Shown here one piece after another: positions 34,859 to 44,833 of a stretch of 64,000 bases of DNA. The stretch comes from Reichenbachiella sp. 5M10 (GTDB lineage Bacteria; Bacteroidota; Bacteroidia; Cytophagales; Cyclobacteriaceae). The DNA is taken from positions 248,001-312,000 of the forward strand of contig NZ_MDGR01000007.1 of the NCBI RefSeq assembly GCF_002742335.1, read 5' to 3'. Each line of letters opens with the position of its first letter. Position 1 is the first letter of the stretch. The notes under the pieces were generated by a model. That model did not search any database. It was not told the origin of the DNA and was given only the letters and a program-made list of their open reading frames with translations. The position numbers and the translations under genes are program-made.

Positions 34859-36592
34859 ATGGAGACTTCTACATTAGAACAAGAAAAGAAAGCTATGGCC
34901 AAAACCGAAAGAATGACTGGCTCTGAGGCACTCCTCAGATGTCTACTCGAGGAGGATGTCGATACCATATTTGGCTATCCAGGTGGAGCCATCATGCCGA
35001 TCTATGACTTGCTATACAAGTACATGGACAGACTCAATCACATACTCGTACGTCACGAGCAGGGTGCCGCGCATGCCGCACAGGGTTATGCTCGTGTCAA
35101 TGGCAAAACAGGTGTCTGCTTTGCGACTTCTGGGCCAGGTGCAACCAACTTGATCACAGGGATCGCGGATGCACAGATCGACTCTACGCCGATGGTATGT
35201 ATCACCGGGCAGGTCGCTTCGCACTTGCTGGGGACGGATGCTTTTCAGGAGACAGATGTCGTGGGCATCTCTATGCCTGTCACCAAGTGGAATATACAGG
35301 TGACCAAAGCATCGGAGATTCCTGAGGCGGTGGCCAAGGCCTTTTATATCGCCAATACGGGCCGTCCAGGTCCGGTATTGATCGATATCACCAAGGATGC
35401 ACAGTTTGAGGAGTTTGATTTTTCTTATCAGAAATGTGAAAGAATCCGTAGCTATCACCCGTATCCAATTTTGGATGAGTCCAAAGTAGATGCTGCGGCC
35501 AAACTGATCGATGAGGCGAAGAAACCGATGATCCTCGTAGGACATGGTGTCATCATCTCACAGGCACAGCGTGAGCTTTTGGCATTCGCCGAAAAAACGG
35601 GCATACCGATGGCATCTACGCTGCTGGGACTGTCAGCCGTACCTACTGCTCACCCATTGTACATGGGCTACCTCGGGATGCACGGCAACTACGGCCCCAA
35701 CGTCAAGACCAACGAATGTGATCTTTTGATTGCAATCGGGATGCGATTCGATGACAGGGTGACAGGAGATTTGAATACCTATGCCAAGCAGGCCAAGGTG
35801 ATACATATCGAGATCGATCCAGCGGAAGTAGACAAGAACGTGAAGACAGAAGTCGCGATCGTATCGGATGCCAAAGCGGCATTGTTGAACTTGGTGCCGA
35901 AAGTAAAAGAGAACAAGCACGAGTCATGGATTGAAGAGTTCAAGGTTTGTGACAAGATGGAGTATGACAAGGTCATCGAGGGTGATTTTTTCCCGAAGGG
36001 AGAAGAACTCAAAATGTCTGAAGTGATCAAAGCGATCTCTGACAAGACAGAAGGAAAAGCTATCCTCGTCACAGACGTAGGGCAGCACCAGATGATTGCG
36101 ACGAGATACTACGAGTTTAGCGATACGAGATTGAACGTGACCTCTGGCGGTTTAGGAACCATGGGCTTTGCTCTGCCAGCGGCGATGGGAGCCAAGATGG
36201 GACGACCTGAGAAGGAGGTCATCGCGGTGATTGGGGACGGTGGATTCCAGATGACAATTCAGGAGCTGGGTACGATCTTCCAGAGCAAGATCGGGGTGAA
36301 GATTTTGATCTTGAATAACAACTTCCTCGGCATGGTGCGTCAGTGGCAGCAGTTGTTTTTTGACAGTCGATACTCGTTTACTGAGATGGTCAATCCGGAT
36401 TTTCAGAAGATCTCCGAAGGCTATGGTATCCCGTGCAACCGTGTCGACAAACGAGAAAATCTCGACGATGCGCTCAAGACGTTCTTGGATCACGAAGGTC
36501 CTTATTTGCTCGAAGTGATGGTAGAGAAAGAAGGAAATGTATTCCCAATGGTTCCAACTGGAGCTTCGGTTTCGGAAATGAGGTTGGACTAA
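34859..36592 (+). CDS. ilvB: Acetolactate synthase, large (catalytic) subunit
   Basis: 577 residues, ThDP-dependent. The N-terminal domain has [12 protein letters not shown] and the catalytic Glu in [15 protein letters not shown]; the middle FAD domain has ITGQV and TDAFQETD; the C-terminal ThDP motif runs from [12 protein letters not shown] to [12 protein letters not shown]. It forms acetolactate and acetohydroxybutyrate. The gene for the small subunit follows 14 bp downstream. A second methionine at codon 13 ([11 protein letters not shown]) is a possible start. Confidence 0.95.
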   Translation: METSTLEQEKKAMAKTERMTGSEALLRCLLEEDVDTIFGYPGGAIMPIYDLLYKYMDRLNHILVRHEQGAAHAAQGYARVNGKTGVCFATSGPGATNLITGIADAQIDSTPMVCITGQVASHLLGTDAFQETDVVGISMPVTKWNIQVTKASEIPEAVAKAFYIANTGRPGPVLIDITKDAQFEEFDFSYQKCERIRSYHPYPILDESKVDAAAKLIDEAKKPMILVGHGVIISQAQRELLAFAEKTGIPMASTLLGLSAVPTAHPLYMGYLGMHGNYGPNVKTNECDLLIAIGMRFDDRVTGDLNTYAKQAKVIHIEIDPAEVDKNVKTEVAIVSDAKAALLNLVPKVKENKHESWIEEFKVCDKMEYDKVIEGDFFPKGEELKMSEVIKAISDKTEGKAILVTDVGQHQMIATRYYEFSDTRLNVTSGGLGTMGFALPAAMGAKMGRPEKEVIAVIGDGGFQMTIQELGTIFQSKIGVKILILNNNFLGMVRQWQQLFFDSRYSFTEMVNPDFQKISEGYGIPCNRVDKRENLDDALKTFLDHEGPYLLEVMVEKEGNVFPMVPTGASVSEMRLD

Positions 36593-36606
36593 AAAATTAG
36601 ATTAAA

Positions 36607-37161
36607 GTGGATAAGCAACATACATTATCGGTACTGACCGAAGATAAAGCAGGTTTGTTGAATCAAATCACGATCATCTTTACGAGAAGGAAGATCAATA
36701 TAGACAGTTTGAACGTGTCTTCTACGGAGGTGGCAGGTATCAGCCGATTCACCATCGTGGTAACGTGTACGCAGGACGAAGCAGAAAAAACCGTCAAGCA
36801 AATTCGCAAGATTGTGGATGTATTGGGGGCCTTTTTGTACAACGAGGATCAGATCTATTACCAAGAGATCGCTCTATATAAGGTGCCTACCTCGGTGTTT
36901 TTGAACGGTCAAAGTATCGAGAAGCTCGTCCGTGAAAACGGTGCACGGATTTTGGTGATCGAAGAGGATCATATCATCTTAGAGAAGACAGGACTCAAGG
37001 ACGAAACACACGATCTATACGAAAAACTCGTGCCATTAGGGCTTTTGGAGTTTGTGCGTTCGGGGCGTGTGGCACTTTCTAAGTCCAAGCGTAAGACGGA
37101 GGAGTACATCAAGGAACTAGAGAACTCCAAAGAGAATCTGTTGGACATCCGAAATTTTTAA
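36607..37161 (+). CDS. ilvN: Acetolactate synthase, small (regulatory) subunit
   Basis: 184 residues from a GTG. The N-terminal ACT domain (LSVLTEDKAGLLNQITIIFTRRKINIDSLN) is the valine-binding part of IlvH/IlvN. The C-terminal domain (~80-160) is the typical second half, followed by a short charged tail. It makes the synthase sensitive to feedback. Confidence 0.93.
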   Translation: MDKQHTLSVLTEDKAGLLNQITIIFTRRKINIDSLNVSSTEVAGISRFTIVVTCTQDEAEKTVKQIRKIVDVLGAFLYNEDQIYYQEIALYKVPTSVFLNGQSIEKLVRENGARILVIEEDHIILEKTGLKDETHDLYEKLVPLGLLEFVRSGRVALSKSKRKTEEYIKELENSKENLLDIRNF

Positions 37162-37177
37162 GAACAGACACTAGATA

Positions 37178-37223
37178 TTAGCACCTAGGCTCTTGGCGTC
37201 AAAGTCTTGAATCTAGGTGCTAA
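37178..37223. repeat. Inverted repeat in the ilvN-aminotransferase gap
   Basis: A perfect 11-bp inverted repeat, TTAGCACCTAG (37178-37188) and CTAGGTGCTAA (37213-37223), with a 24-nt loop. There is no T run, so it is not a simple terminator. It resembles palindromic intergenic repeats and may modulate mRNA stability inside the operon. Confidence 0.6.
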
Positions 37224-37242
37224 GAATCTAACATCTAATACA

Positions 37243-38577
37243 ATGAGACAAGTACTACTTCATGAGGGTTCGAGACAGCTTGACTATGAGATCAGAGATA
37301 TCGTCAAGAAAGCAGAGGCTTTGCAAGCACTCGGACAAAAAATCTATTGGGAAAACATCGGAGACCCTATCCTCAAGCATGCGGTAGTACCCGCTTGGAT
37401 CAAAGAAATCTTGACCACTCTGGTCAATGAAAACTCGACCTACGGTTACTGCCACTCCAAAGGAGAACTCGAAACACGCAAATACGTCGCGGGTAAAAAC
37501 AACGAAAAAGGCGGTGCACAAATCACTGCAGACGATGTCTTGTTTTTCAACGGGCTGGGAGATGCGATAGGCAAGCTCTACCAGTTTTTGAATCCCTACT
37601 CGCGTGTGATAGGCCCCTCGCCAGCTTACTCGACACACTCTGCATTGGAGGCGGCACACTCCAACAAGGAACCACTGACCTACAACCTTGATCCCGAGAA
37701 CAACTGGTATCCAGATTTGGCAGATCTCCGATTGAAGGTCAAATACAACCCCAACATCGTAGGGATATTGATCATCAATCCAGACAACCCAACCGGGATG
37801 GTCTATCCCGTGGAGATTTTAGAGGAGATCGTGGAGATTGCTCGGGAGTTCAACTTGTTTTTGGTGAGTGACGAAATCTATACCAACATCATCTACAATG
37901 GTGTAGAGACCAAATCTCTCGCCGAAGTACTCGGTGATGTACCTGGGATTGCCATGAAGGGGATATCCAAAGATACTCCATGGCCAGGGTCTCGGTGTGG
38001 TTGGATGGAATTCTACAACCGCAAGGTGGATGAGCAGTTCGATCAGTACTGTTCGACGCTGGAAAATGCCAAGATGGTAGAGGTATGTTCGACGACTTTG
38101 CCGCAAAAGGCATTGCCTATCATCCAAGAACATCCGAAGTTCAAGGAGTATCTGCGTGAGCGTAGAAAAGAAATTGAGGAGCGAAGTGAGATCATTTCAC
38201 AGTATCTCCATGAGATTCCTTACATCACTTTCAACAAGACCAATGGGGCGTTTTACAACACCATTGTATTCAAAGACGGATCTATCAATGACAAGCAGTT
38301 TTTGAAGATCGAGGACGAGCAAATCCAAGCCCTAGCGGAAGACTGGGTGGAGAAAATTGGAGAGCCAGACAAGCGCTTCGTCTATTACTTGCTAGCTGCC
38401 AAAGGCGTGTGTGTAGTGCCTTTGTCTTCGTTTCAGTCCGAATTGAGAGGGTTTAGAATCACGCTACTCGAAGAGAACCAAGAGGTGTTGAAGCAGACTT
38501 TTAGCAAAATCGCTGAAGCAATCTATGAGTTCTGTACCTCAGATGTCGACGAATCAGTAGAGGCAACACTGTCCTAA
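37243..38577 (+). CDS. PLP-dependent aminotransferase (aspartate/aromatic type)
   Basis: 444 residues from the ATG at 37243; an upstream TTG would place 12 non-conserved residues inside the inverted repeat. Fold-type I class I/II features include NPDNPTGMVYP, LVSDEIYTNIIYNG and the PLP lysine region GISKDTPWPGSRCGWMEFYN. Proteins of this length in Bacteroidota are annotated as aspartate or general aminotransferases. The position between ilvN and ilvA suggests a role in amino-donor supply or in aspartate/branched-chain transamination; the substrate is not proven. Confidence 0.85.
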   Translation: MRQVLLHEGSRQLDYEIRDIVKKAEALQALGQKIYWENIGDPILKHAVVPAWIKEILTTLVNENSTYGYCHSKGELETRKYVAGKNNEKGGAQITADDVLFFNGLGDAIGKLYQFLNPYSRVIGPSPAYSTHSALEAAHSNKEPLTYNLDPENNWYPDLADLRLKVKYNPNIVGILIINPDNPTGMVYPVEILEEIVEIAREFNLFLVSDEIYTNIIYNGVETKSLAEVLGDVPGIAMKGISKDTPWPGSRCGWMEFYNRKVDEQFDQYCSTLENAKMVEVCSTTLPQKALPIIQEHPKFKEYLRERRKEIEERSEIISQYLHEIPYITFNKTNGAFYNTIVFKDGSINDKQFLKIEDEQIQALAEDWVEKIGEPDKRFVYYLLAAKGVCVVPLSSFQSELRGFRITLLEENQEVLKQTFSKIAEAIYEFCTSDVDESVEATLS

Positions 38578-38580
38578 GCT

Positions 38581-39846
38581 ATGGAGTCGGCTGTCAAATC
38601 CAATAAACCTACACTGGTAGGTGTGATGAAAGCGAGCAAGGGGCTGGAAGGCGTGGCGGTGCATACTCCGCTCATGCCCAATCTTAACTACTCCGAGCGC
38701 TACGATGCGGAGGTGGAGTTCAAGCGTGAAGACCTACAGGTCGTACGTTCGTACAAGCTCCGTGGAGCTTACAACAAAATCGCAAGCCTCAGCAAGGCCC
38801 AACAAGACAATGGAATCGTCTGTGCCAGTGCCGGCAACCATGCTCAGGGCGTAGCATATTCTTGTCAGAAGCTAGGTATACGCGGCACGATATTCATGCC
38901 GAATGTCACGCCCAAGCAGAAGATCCGGCAGGTTAAGATGTTTGGCAAGGACAAGGTAGAAGTCGTACTGACAGGCGACACCTTCGATGACGCCTATAAG
39001 CAGGCGCAGCGCTATTGCGAAGAAAACCAATCGACGTTTGTACATCCGTTTGACGATCAGAAAATCATCGAAGGACAAGGAACAGTAGGACTAGAGATCG
39101 CCAATGATACTGGTGCGCCCATCGACTATTTGTTTGTACCGATCGGGGGTGGAGGTCTGGCCTCTGGCATCATCACGGTGTTCAAAGAACTGTCGCCAGC
39201 GACCAAAATCATCGGGGTAGAACCTGCTGGAGCACCGGCCATGCGTGACTCCATCGCTGCAGGGGAGAATGTGACCCTCGACGAGATCGACACTTTCGTA
39301 GATGGTGCGGCAGTGCGAGCCGTGGGGACTCAGACTTTGGAGATTTGCCAAGACGGGCTGGAGGAGATTATTCTCGTGCCAGAGGGCAAGATCTGTACGA
39401 CGATTCTACAGCTGTACAACGAGGAAGCCATCGTGGTAGAACCTGCAGGCGCCTTGACGCTGACCGCTCTGGACTTCTACAAGGAGCAGATCAAAGGCAA
39501 GCATGTCGTCTGCGTGATCAGCGGCAGCAACAACGATATCACCCGTACCGAAGAAATCAAGGAACGTTCGTTGCTCTACGAGGGGTTCAAGCATTATTTC
39601 ATCTTGCGATTTCCACAACGAGCGGGGGCACTCAAGGAGTTCGTCTCGGAGATACTATCACCAGGAGATGATATCGTGCACTTCGAATATTCGAAAAAGC
39701 ACAGCCGCGAAAAAGGACCCGCTTTGATCGGAATCGAGTTGCAAAACAAAGACAACTTACAAGGGCTGCTGGACCGCATGACTGCCAAGAATTTTGTCTA
39801 CGAGTATCTCAACGACAAGCCGGACTTGTTGCAGTATTTGGTGTAG
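38581..39846 (+). CDS. ilvA: Threonine dehydratase (biosynthetic)
   Basis: 421 residues. PLP lysine K59 in RSYKLRGAYNK, a phosphate-binding GGGGLASGI loop, and CVISGSNNDITR. The C-terminal ~80 residues (from FKHYFILRFPQRAGALKEF) are a single ACT-like regulatory domain, whereas E. coli IlvA has two. It makes 2-oxobutanoate for isoleucine from threonine. It starts 3 bp after the aminotransferase and overlaps the next gene by one base. Confidence 0.92.
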   Translation: MESAVKSNKPTLVGVMKASKGLEGVAVHTPLMPNLNYSERYDAEVEFKREDLQVVRSYKLRGAYNKIASLSKAQQDNGIVCASAGNHAQGVAYSCQKLGIRGTIFMPNVTPKQKIRQVKMFGKDKVEVVLTGDTFDDAYKQAQRYCEENQSTFVHPFDDQKIIEGQGTVGLEIANDTGAPIDYLFVPIGGGGLASGIITVFKELSPATKIIGVEPAGAPAMRDSIAAGENVTLDEIDTFVDGAAVRAVGTQTLEICQDGLEEIILVPEGKICTTILQLYNEEAIVVEPAGALTLTALDFYKEQIKGKHVVCVISGSNNDITRTEEIKERSLLYEGFKHYFILRFPQRAGALKEFVSEILSPGDDIVHFEYSKKHSREKGPALIGIELQNKDNLQGLLDRMTAKNFVYEYLNDKPDLLQYLV

Positions 39847-40445
39847 TGAAGAAAGCTCAGAACATAGCGCTGTGGGTACTGGCTGTAGTGGTCGGTGAGA
39901 TGGTTTTGTTCTGGGGAGTAGGGCAGTTTTTCGCGGACAAAGCGATCCAATATCAACTCACAGCAAGGTACTCAGCGAGAGTGTCACTGGGGTTGTTCTC
40001 AGGACTCTATCTATGGGTCGGACTGGAGGGTTGGAAGACAATATACGCTTCTAATCAGAAGCAAACAGTCGCATGGACGGTGTGGCTTGTATTGGCTGTT
40101 AATCATGCCGTACATTTTTACTTCTTGGCGATGACGCACCACCTGTTGGGGTGGGAGTTGTGGACTGGAAAAAGTCTAGGAGGAGCCATCGGGTACGTGA
40201 TTATTCTGATCATGCCATTGATCCTATGGGATAAAAAGGAGCTCACTCGTGGCGTATATGCCATGTTGCTGTTCGCTTTTGTGTACCTAGAGATGATCTT
40301 TTTTGTGAGTTATTTGGGCAGGTGGAACAGAGACTTGACACTGGCTTCACCACCAGTAGTGTATCAGGCGTGTGCGCTGTGGGTCGTGCTTTTGTTTTTG
40401 CTGAACCTGCGAAGGGTATGGCTGGATAGAGGCAAAAGTTGGTAG
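39846..40445 (+). CDS. Hypothetical multi-pass membrane protein
   Basis: 199 residues from a GTG sharing one base with the ilvA stop. About six hydrophobic helices, short loops, and a His-rich patch in the third (NHAVHFYFLAMTHHLLGW). No family recognised. Its tight coupling to the ilv operon suggests co-expression, possibly as an amino-acid-linked membrane function, but nothing in the sequence shows transport. Confidence 0.7.
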   Translation: MKKAQNIALWVLAVVVGEMVLFWGVGQFFADKAIQYQLTARYSARVSLGLFSGLYLWVGLEGWKTIYASNQKQTVAWTVWLVLAVNHAVHFYFLAMTHHLLGWELWTGKSLGGAIGYVIILIMPLILWDKKELTRGVYAMLLFAFVYLEMIFFVSYLGRWNRDLTLASPPVVYQACALWVVLLFLLNLRRVWLDRGKSW

Positions 40446-40484
40446 ACGATCAATAGATTGAATGAAATATATACGAACTTCGGA

Positions 40485-40551
40485 ATTCAACATTCCTTAT
40501 TTGATATTTTGAACATCGAATAAAGAACAAGGAATGTCGAATATTGAAGTG
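40485..40551. repeat. Palindromic repeat upstream of the S23 gene
   Basis: A ~67-bp hairpin element. Outer arms ACATTCCTT and AAGGAATGT flank an inner pair around TTTTGAACATCGAA. It is nearly identical (about three differences) to 41138-41204 on the far side of the S23 gene. Confidence 0.8.
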
Positions 40552-40572
40552 AGTGACTAGAACCAACCAAGT

Positions 40573-40941
40573 ATGAAGTACAATTATGATTTAGAAGAAA
40601 GACTAATTGAATTTTCGGTCTCGATCATTGATGTTGTGGACAAAATGCCTAGTTCAAAAGCAGGAAATCATTTGGCTGGGCAATTGGTTCGGTCTGGGAC
40701 TTCAGTAGCATTGAATTATGGAGAGGCTCAGGCAGGGGAATCCAGACGGGATTTTATTCATAAACTGAAAGTAGTATTGAAAGAATTGAGAGAGTCTTAT
40801 ATCAATCTTCAAATTATTAAGCGAGCCAAATTGTTTGACCACATGGAATTGATCGAAAAGATTTTGGATGAGAATAATCAGTTGATTTCAATCTTTGTAA
40901 AAAGTGTAGTCACTGCAGAAGGAAATCAGAAGATAGTGTAA
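40573..40941 (+). CDS. S23 / four-helix-bundle protein
   Basis: 122 residues, all helical. Family marks are LAGQLVRSGTSVALNYGEAQAGESRRDFIHKLKVVLKELRES and a C-terminal Leu/Ile-rich helix, as in the S23 (23S rRNA intervening-sequence) four-helix-bundle family, related in fold to the Avd proteins of diversity-generating retroelements. The function is unknown. The gene is framed by palindromic repeats, and its last ~12 codons are copied twice more downstream, which looks like a small repeat-borne element sitting between the ilv and thr operons. Confidence 0.88.
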   Translation: MKYNYDLEERLIEFSVSIIDVVDKMPSSKAGNHLAGQLVRSGTSVALNYGEAQAGESRRDFIHKLKVVLKELRESYINLQIIKRAKLFDHMELIEKILDENNQLISIFVKSVVTAEGNQKIV

Positions 40942-41333
40942 GCGATAACTTCGCCATTCACTACTCAACATTCCTTGTTCGATCTTGTTAATAACGAATG
41001 TCGAATATTGAATACAGAATATTGAATTGATCTATCGAAAGGTAGGTTGTGAAGTGATTCCACCTTCATAGCGTTGAAGTGTAGTCACTGCAGAAGGAAA
41101 TCAGAAGAAGGTGTAAGCGATAACTTCGCTATTCACTATTCAACATTCCTTGTTCGATATTTTGAACATCGAATAAAGAACAAGGAATGACGAATATTGA
41201 AGTGATTCTACTCTTCATAGCGTTGAAGTGTAGTCACAGCAGAAGGAAATCAGAAGAAGGGATAAGCGATAACTTCGCCATTCACTACTCAACATTCCTT
41301 GTTCGATATTGTTAATAATGAATATTGAAGTGT
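40903..41333. repeat. Three tandem repeat units derived from the S23 gene end
   Basis: Units start at 40903, 41078 and 41227 (175 and 149 bp, then a shortened ~107-bp copy). Each begins with AGTGTAGTCAC and the last codons of the S23 gene (VVTAEGNQK), then GCGATAACTTCGC, then the palindrome ACATTCCTTGTTCGAT or a deleted form. Only unit 1's start lies in the intact gene. This accounts for most of the gene-free stretch before thrA. Confidence 0.85.
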
Positions 41334-41355
41334 TTGTTACATACAAGAATATAAA

Positions 41356-41392
41356 TTGACGAGAGTCAACGTGCCTGTCGATGGCAGGCATT
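41356..41392. repeat. Two small hairpins ahead of thrA
   Basis: TTGAC-gaga-GTCAA (41356-41369) and TGCCTG...CAGGCA (41373-41391). Neither has a T run and there is no Thr/Ile-rich leader peptide, so no attenuator can be called here. Confidence 0.4.
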
Positions 41393-41413
41393 AAACTTTG
41401 AACGTAAAAATAA

Positions 41414-43858
41414 ATGAAAGTATTAAAATTTGGAGGTACATCCGTAGGTACCCCAGACAACTTGAGAAAAGTAAAGGATATCCTAGCAGCAGGTCAGCCT
41501 GAGAAAACCGTTTGTGTGGTTTCGGCTCTAGGCGGAGTGACCAATCTGCTACACGCATGCAGCGATCTCGCAGCAGTGGGTGACGAGTCCTACGAAGCGT
41601 CGTTGGCACAGATCGAAGCGAGACACCTCGATACGATCAAGGAATTGATTCCGGTCAAGAGCCAATCGGTGACCTTTAGCAAGATCAGAATCCTGCTCAA
41701 TGATCTCGAAGACATCATGAAGGGGATTTACCTGATTCGTGAGCTTTCGCCAAAGACCTTGGACAAGGTGCTTAGCTTTGGGGAGATACTTTCATCCAAT
41801 ATCATCGTGGACTTCCTCAACGCAGAAGGGTTGAAAACCGACCTTGGTGACTCACGCGTATTGATCAAAACCGACAATATCCACAACAATGCCAACGTGG
41901 ATTTTGCCTCGACCAACAAGAACATCACAGACTATATTCCTACAGCGGCCAATTTGGTGGTTTGTCCAGGATTTGTATCGTCCAATGCAGAGGGCGTGAC
42001 AACTACCTTGGGTAGAGGAGGGTCTGACTATACAGCGGCTATTTTCGCGGCGGCCTTGGATGCAGATTCGTTTGAAATCTGGACTGACGTGAGCGGCATG
42101 ATGACTTCTGATCCGCGTCAGGTTGCAGCGGCTCATCCGATCGAGAAACTGTCGTTTCAGGAGGCACTAGAGCTCTCGCACTTTGGGGCGAAGGTGATCT
42201 ATCCACCGACGATCCAGCCCGTGTTGGACAAGAAGATTCCAATCAAAATCAAAAATACATTTGCACCGGAGGACGCGGGGACTACCATCTGCGAAGATGC
42301 CAATGGCGACAAGCAGTTCGTCAAGGGACTATCCAGCGTCAGCGATATCGCGCTGCTCAACCTGACAGGCAGTGGCATGGTCGGTGTGCCGAAGTTCTCC
42401 TTCAGATTGTTCAAAGCACTGTCAGAAGCCAAAGTTAATGTCATCATCATCACGCAGGCTTCTTCGGAGCACTCGATCTGTGTGGGCATAGACAAGAAAG
42501 ACATCGAGATATCCCAAGCAGCCATTGCGGAGGAGTTTCAGCTCGAACTGAGCCTGCGCAAAATCGACCCGCTAGAGGTCGAGACAGGCATGGCCATCGT
42601 GGCACTCGTCGGTGACAAGATGCGTGAGCACGTTGGGATCGGTGGGCAGATGTTTTCTGCACTGGGCGAAAACGGGATCAGTATCAAAGCCATCGCGCAG
42701 GGATCATCCGAAAGAAACATCACCGTGGTGCTCGAAGAGAAGCACCTCAGCAAGGCACTCAACGTCTTGCATGAGAGCTTTTTCCTATCCCAGCGCAAGC
42801 GCATGAACTTGTTCATGATCGGGATCGGCAATGTCGGCGGTACCTTCATCGAGCAAATCAAGAAGCAGTACAACTATTTGGATGAGTTCGAAAATGTCGA
42901 CCTACGTATCGTGGGGATTGCCAACAGCCGTCAGATGCTCTTCGATATAGACGGGATCGATCTCGCCGATTGGAAAGGGCAACTGGAGTCCAAAGGAGAG
43001 AAAATGGCTCCCCAGGTATTCGTAGACAAGATGGTCGAGTCGAACCTGCGCAACAGTATCTTCGTGGACAATACCGCCAATGCAGAGATTGCAGGACTCT
43101 ACGAAGGCATCTTGCGCAAGAGTATCTCGGTCGTCACGCCCAACAAGATCGCCTGTGCATCCGACTATGATACCTACGTCAACCTCAAAAGCACCGCCAG
43201 AGAATACCAGGCCAAATTCTACTACGAGACCAACGTCGGTGCAGGGCTACCTGTCTTGACGACCCTAGGGGATTTGATCAAGAGCGGGGACAAAATCCAA
43301 AAGATACAAGCCGTCCTTTCGGGTAGTTTGAACTTCATCTTCAACTCCTTCAAACCAGGGGTGAAATTCGTGGATGTGGTCAAGCAAGCGGGTGTAGAAG
43401 GCTACACCGAGCCCGATCCGAAAATCGACCTCAGCGGGGTAGACGTGATGCGCAAGATTTTGATTTTGATCCGCGAGAGTGGGTTGAAATTCGAACTGGA
43501 CGATATCGTCAGCGAATCCTTCATCCCAGCGGCCTGTATGGATACGAAAACCAACGAAGAGTTCTATGCCAGCCTAGAACAACACGACGAGGTGTTTCAG
43601 AAACTGGTGAGCGATGCAGAAGCCAAAAACTGCCGTCTCAAGGTCGTAGCGACCTTTGACAAGGGCAAAGCATCTGTGGGCTTGCAGGAGATTCCGAAAG
43701 ACCACCCGTTCTATATCTTGGAAGGAAAAGACAACATCGTACTCTTCTATACCAACCGATACCAGGATCAGCCTTTGGTGATAAAAGGCGCCGGAGCGGG
43801 TGCAGAAGTGACAGCTTCGGGTATATTTGCGGACGTAATGCGCATCGCAAATAGCTAA
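41414..43858 (+). CDS. thrA: Bifunctional aspartate kinase / homoserine dehydrogenase
   Basis: 814 residues, full ThrA layout. Kinase domain 1-~290 (KFGGTSVGT at the start, GRGGSDYTAA mid-domain). Regulatory ACT pair ~300-465 (VSDIALLNLTGSGM; VGIGGQMFSALGENGISIKAIAQGSSE). Dehydrogenase from ~470 (NAD(P) motif GIGNVGG; NKIACASDYD; YETNVGAGLPV). It catalyses the first and third steps from aspartate to homoserine, with threonine inhibition expected through the ACT domains. First gene of thrABC. Confidence 0.96.
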   Translation: MKVLKFGGTSVGTPDNLRKVKDILAAGQPEKTVCVVSALGGVTNLLHACSDLAAVGDESYEASLAQIEARHLDTIKELIPVKSQSVTFSKIRILLNDLEDIMKGIYLIRELSPKTLDKVLSFGEILSSNIIVDFLNAEGLKTDLGDSRVLIKTDNIHNNANVDFASTNKNITDYIPTAANLVVCPGFVSSNAEGVTTTLGRGGSDYTAAIFAAALDADSFEIWTDVSGMMTSDPRQVAAAHPIEKLSFQEALELSHFGAKVIYPPTIQPVLDKKIPIKIKNTFAPEDAGTTICEDANGDKQFVKGLSSVSDIALLNLTGSGMVGVPKFSFRLFKALSEAKVNVIIITQASSEHSICVGIDKKDIEISQAAIAEEFQLELSLRKIDPLEVETGMAIVALVGDKMREHVGIGGQMFSALGENGISIKAIAQGSSERNITVVLEEKHLSKALNVLHESFFLSQRKRMNLFMIGIGNVGGTFIEQIKKQYNYLDEFENVDLRIVGIANSRQMLFDIDGIDLADWKGQLESKGEKMAPQVFVDKMVESNLRNSIFVDNTANAEIAGLYEGILRKSISVVTPNKIACASDYDTYVNLKSTAREYQAKFYYETNVGAGLPVLTTLGDLIKSGDKIQKIQAVLSGSLNFIFNSFKPGVKFVDVVKQAGVEGYTEPDPKIDLSGVDVMRKILILIRESGLKFELDDIVSESFIPAACMDTKTNEEFYASLEQHDEVFQKLVSDAEAKNCRLKVVATFDKGKASVGLQEIPKDHPFYILEGKDNIVLFYTNRYQDQPLVIKGAGAGAEVTASGIFADVMRIANS

Positions 43859-43876
43859 CAAAAACCGAGTCAAGCC

Positions 43877-44800
43877 ATGTCTAATTCAATCAAAGTTTTT
43901 TCACCCTCTACAGTCGCCAATGTAGGCTGTGGATATGACGTTTTGGGGTTCGCTCTCGATGGCATAGGCGAAGAAATGGTCGTGACCGAATTGTCTGATG
44001 ACAAGATGGTCATCCTCGAAAATGACAAGTTTGATCTGCCGCTCAAGCCTGACAAAAACGTCGCATCGGTGGCCGCTCAGGCGCTACTCGATGCAGCAGG
44101 TATCAAGAAGGGCTACAGCTTCGCGTTTGACAAGCAGATCCATCCCGGTAGTGGGATGGGGACGAGTGCTTCGAGCTCGGCAGGCGCTGTGTTTGCGGTC
44201 AACGAACTGATCGGCCGACCTTTCAATACGCATCAGCTCGTGGAGTTCGCGATGGAAGGAGAAAGAATGCTCTCAGGCAAGGCACATGCAGACAACGTCG
44301 CGCCCAACCTGCTCGGCGGTTTTACGCTCGTGCGTGCCTATGGGCCACTCGACGTGCTGCAGTTGCCCACACCGGACAACATGTACGTGGCGATCGTCCA
44401 CCCACAGGTGGTGGTCAAGACCACAGATGCCAAGCGTATGCTCAAGCAGACGGTCAAGCTCGACCAAGCAGTCGCCCAATGGGGCAATGTCGGTGGGCTC
44501 GTGTCGGGACTGTACGAATCGGACTTTGGGCTGATTGGTCGCTCGATGGAGGACCATATCGTCGAGCCGGTACGCAAGTTGCTGATTCCGCTCTATGACG
44601 AAGTGAAGGCCAAAGCGCTCGAAGAGGGTGCCATCGGATGCAGCATCGCTGGGTCAGGCCCTTCGATATTCGCATTTGCCGAGGGCAAAGCAACCGCAGA
44701 AAAAATCAAGGCCAGCATGCAAGCCATCTACGACGAAGTAGGCATACTGGCTTATACTTACTTATCCAAAATCGGCACAGAAGGCGTGAGAGTTCTTTAA
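43877..44800 (+). CDS. thrB: Homoserine kinase
   Basis: 307 residues of the GHMP kinase family. SPSTVANVGCGYDVLGFALD at the start, phosphate loop HPGSGMGTSASSSAGAVFA, and GCSIAGSGPSIFAFA near the C-terminus. It phosphorylates homoserine with ATP. 18 bp after thrA and 33 bp before thrC. Confidence 0.95.
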   Translation: MSNSIKVFSPSTVANVGCGYDVLGFALDGIGEEMVVTELSDDKMVILENDKFDLPLKPDKNVASVAAQALLDAAGIKKGYSFAFDKQIHPGSGMGTSASSSAGAVFAVNELIGRPFNTHQLVEFAMEGERMLSGKAHADNVAPNLLGGFTLVRAYGPLDVLQLPTPDNMYVAIVHPQVVVKTTDAKRMLKQTVKLDQAVAQWGNVGGLVSGLYESDFGLIGRSMEDHIVEPVRKLLIPLYDEVKAKALEEGAIGCSIAGSGPSIFAFAEGKATAEKIKASMQAIYDEVGILAYTYLSKIGTEGVRVL

Positions 44801-44833
44801 GTCACAATACTCCATACACAAGAGAAGAATACC

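Noticed and set aside
41334-41413. Threonine attenuator before thrA
   Set aside because: Small hairpins but no Thr/Ile-rich leader peptide and no T run.
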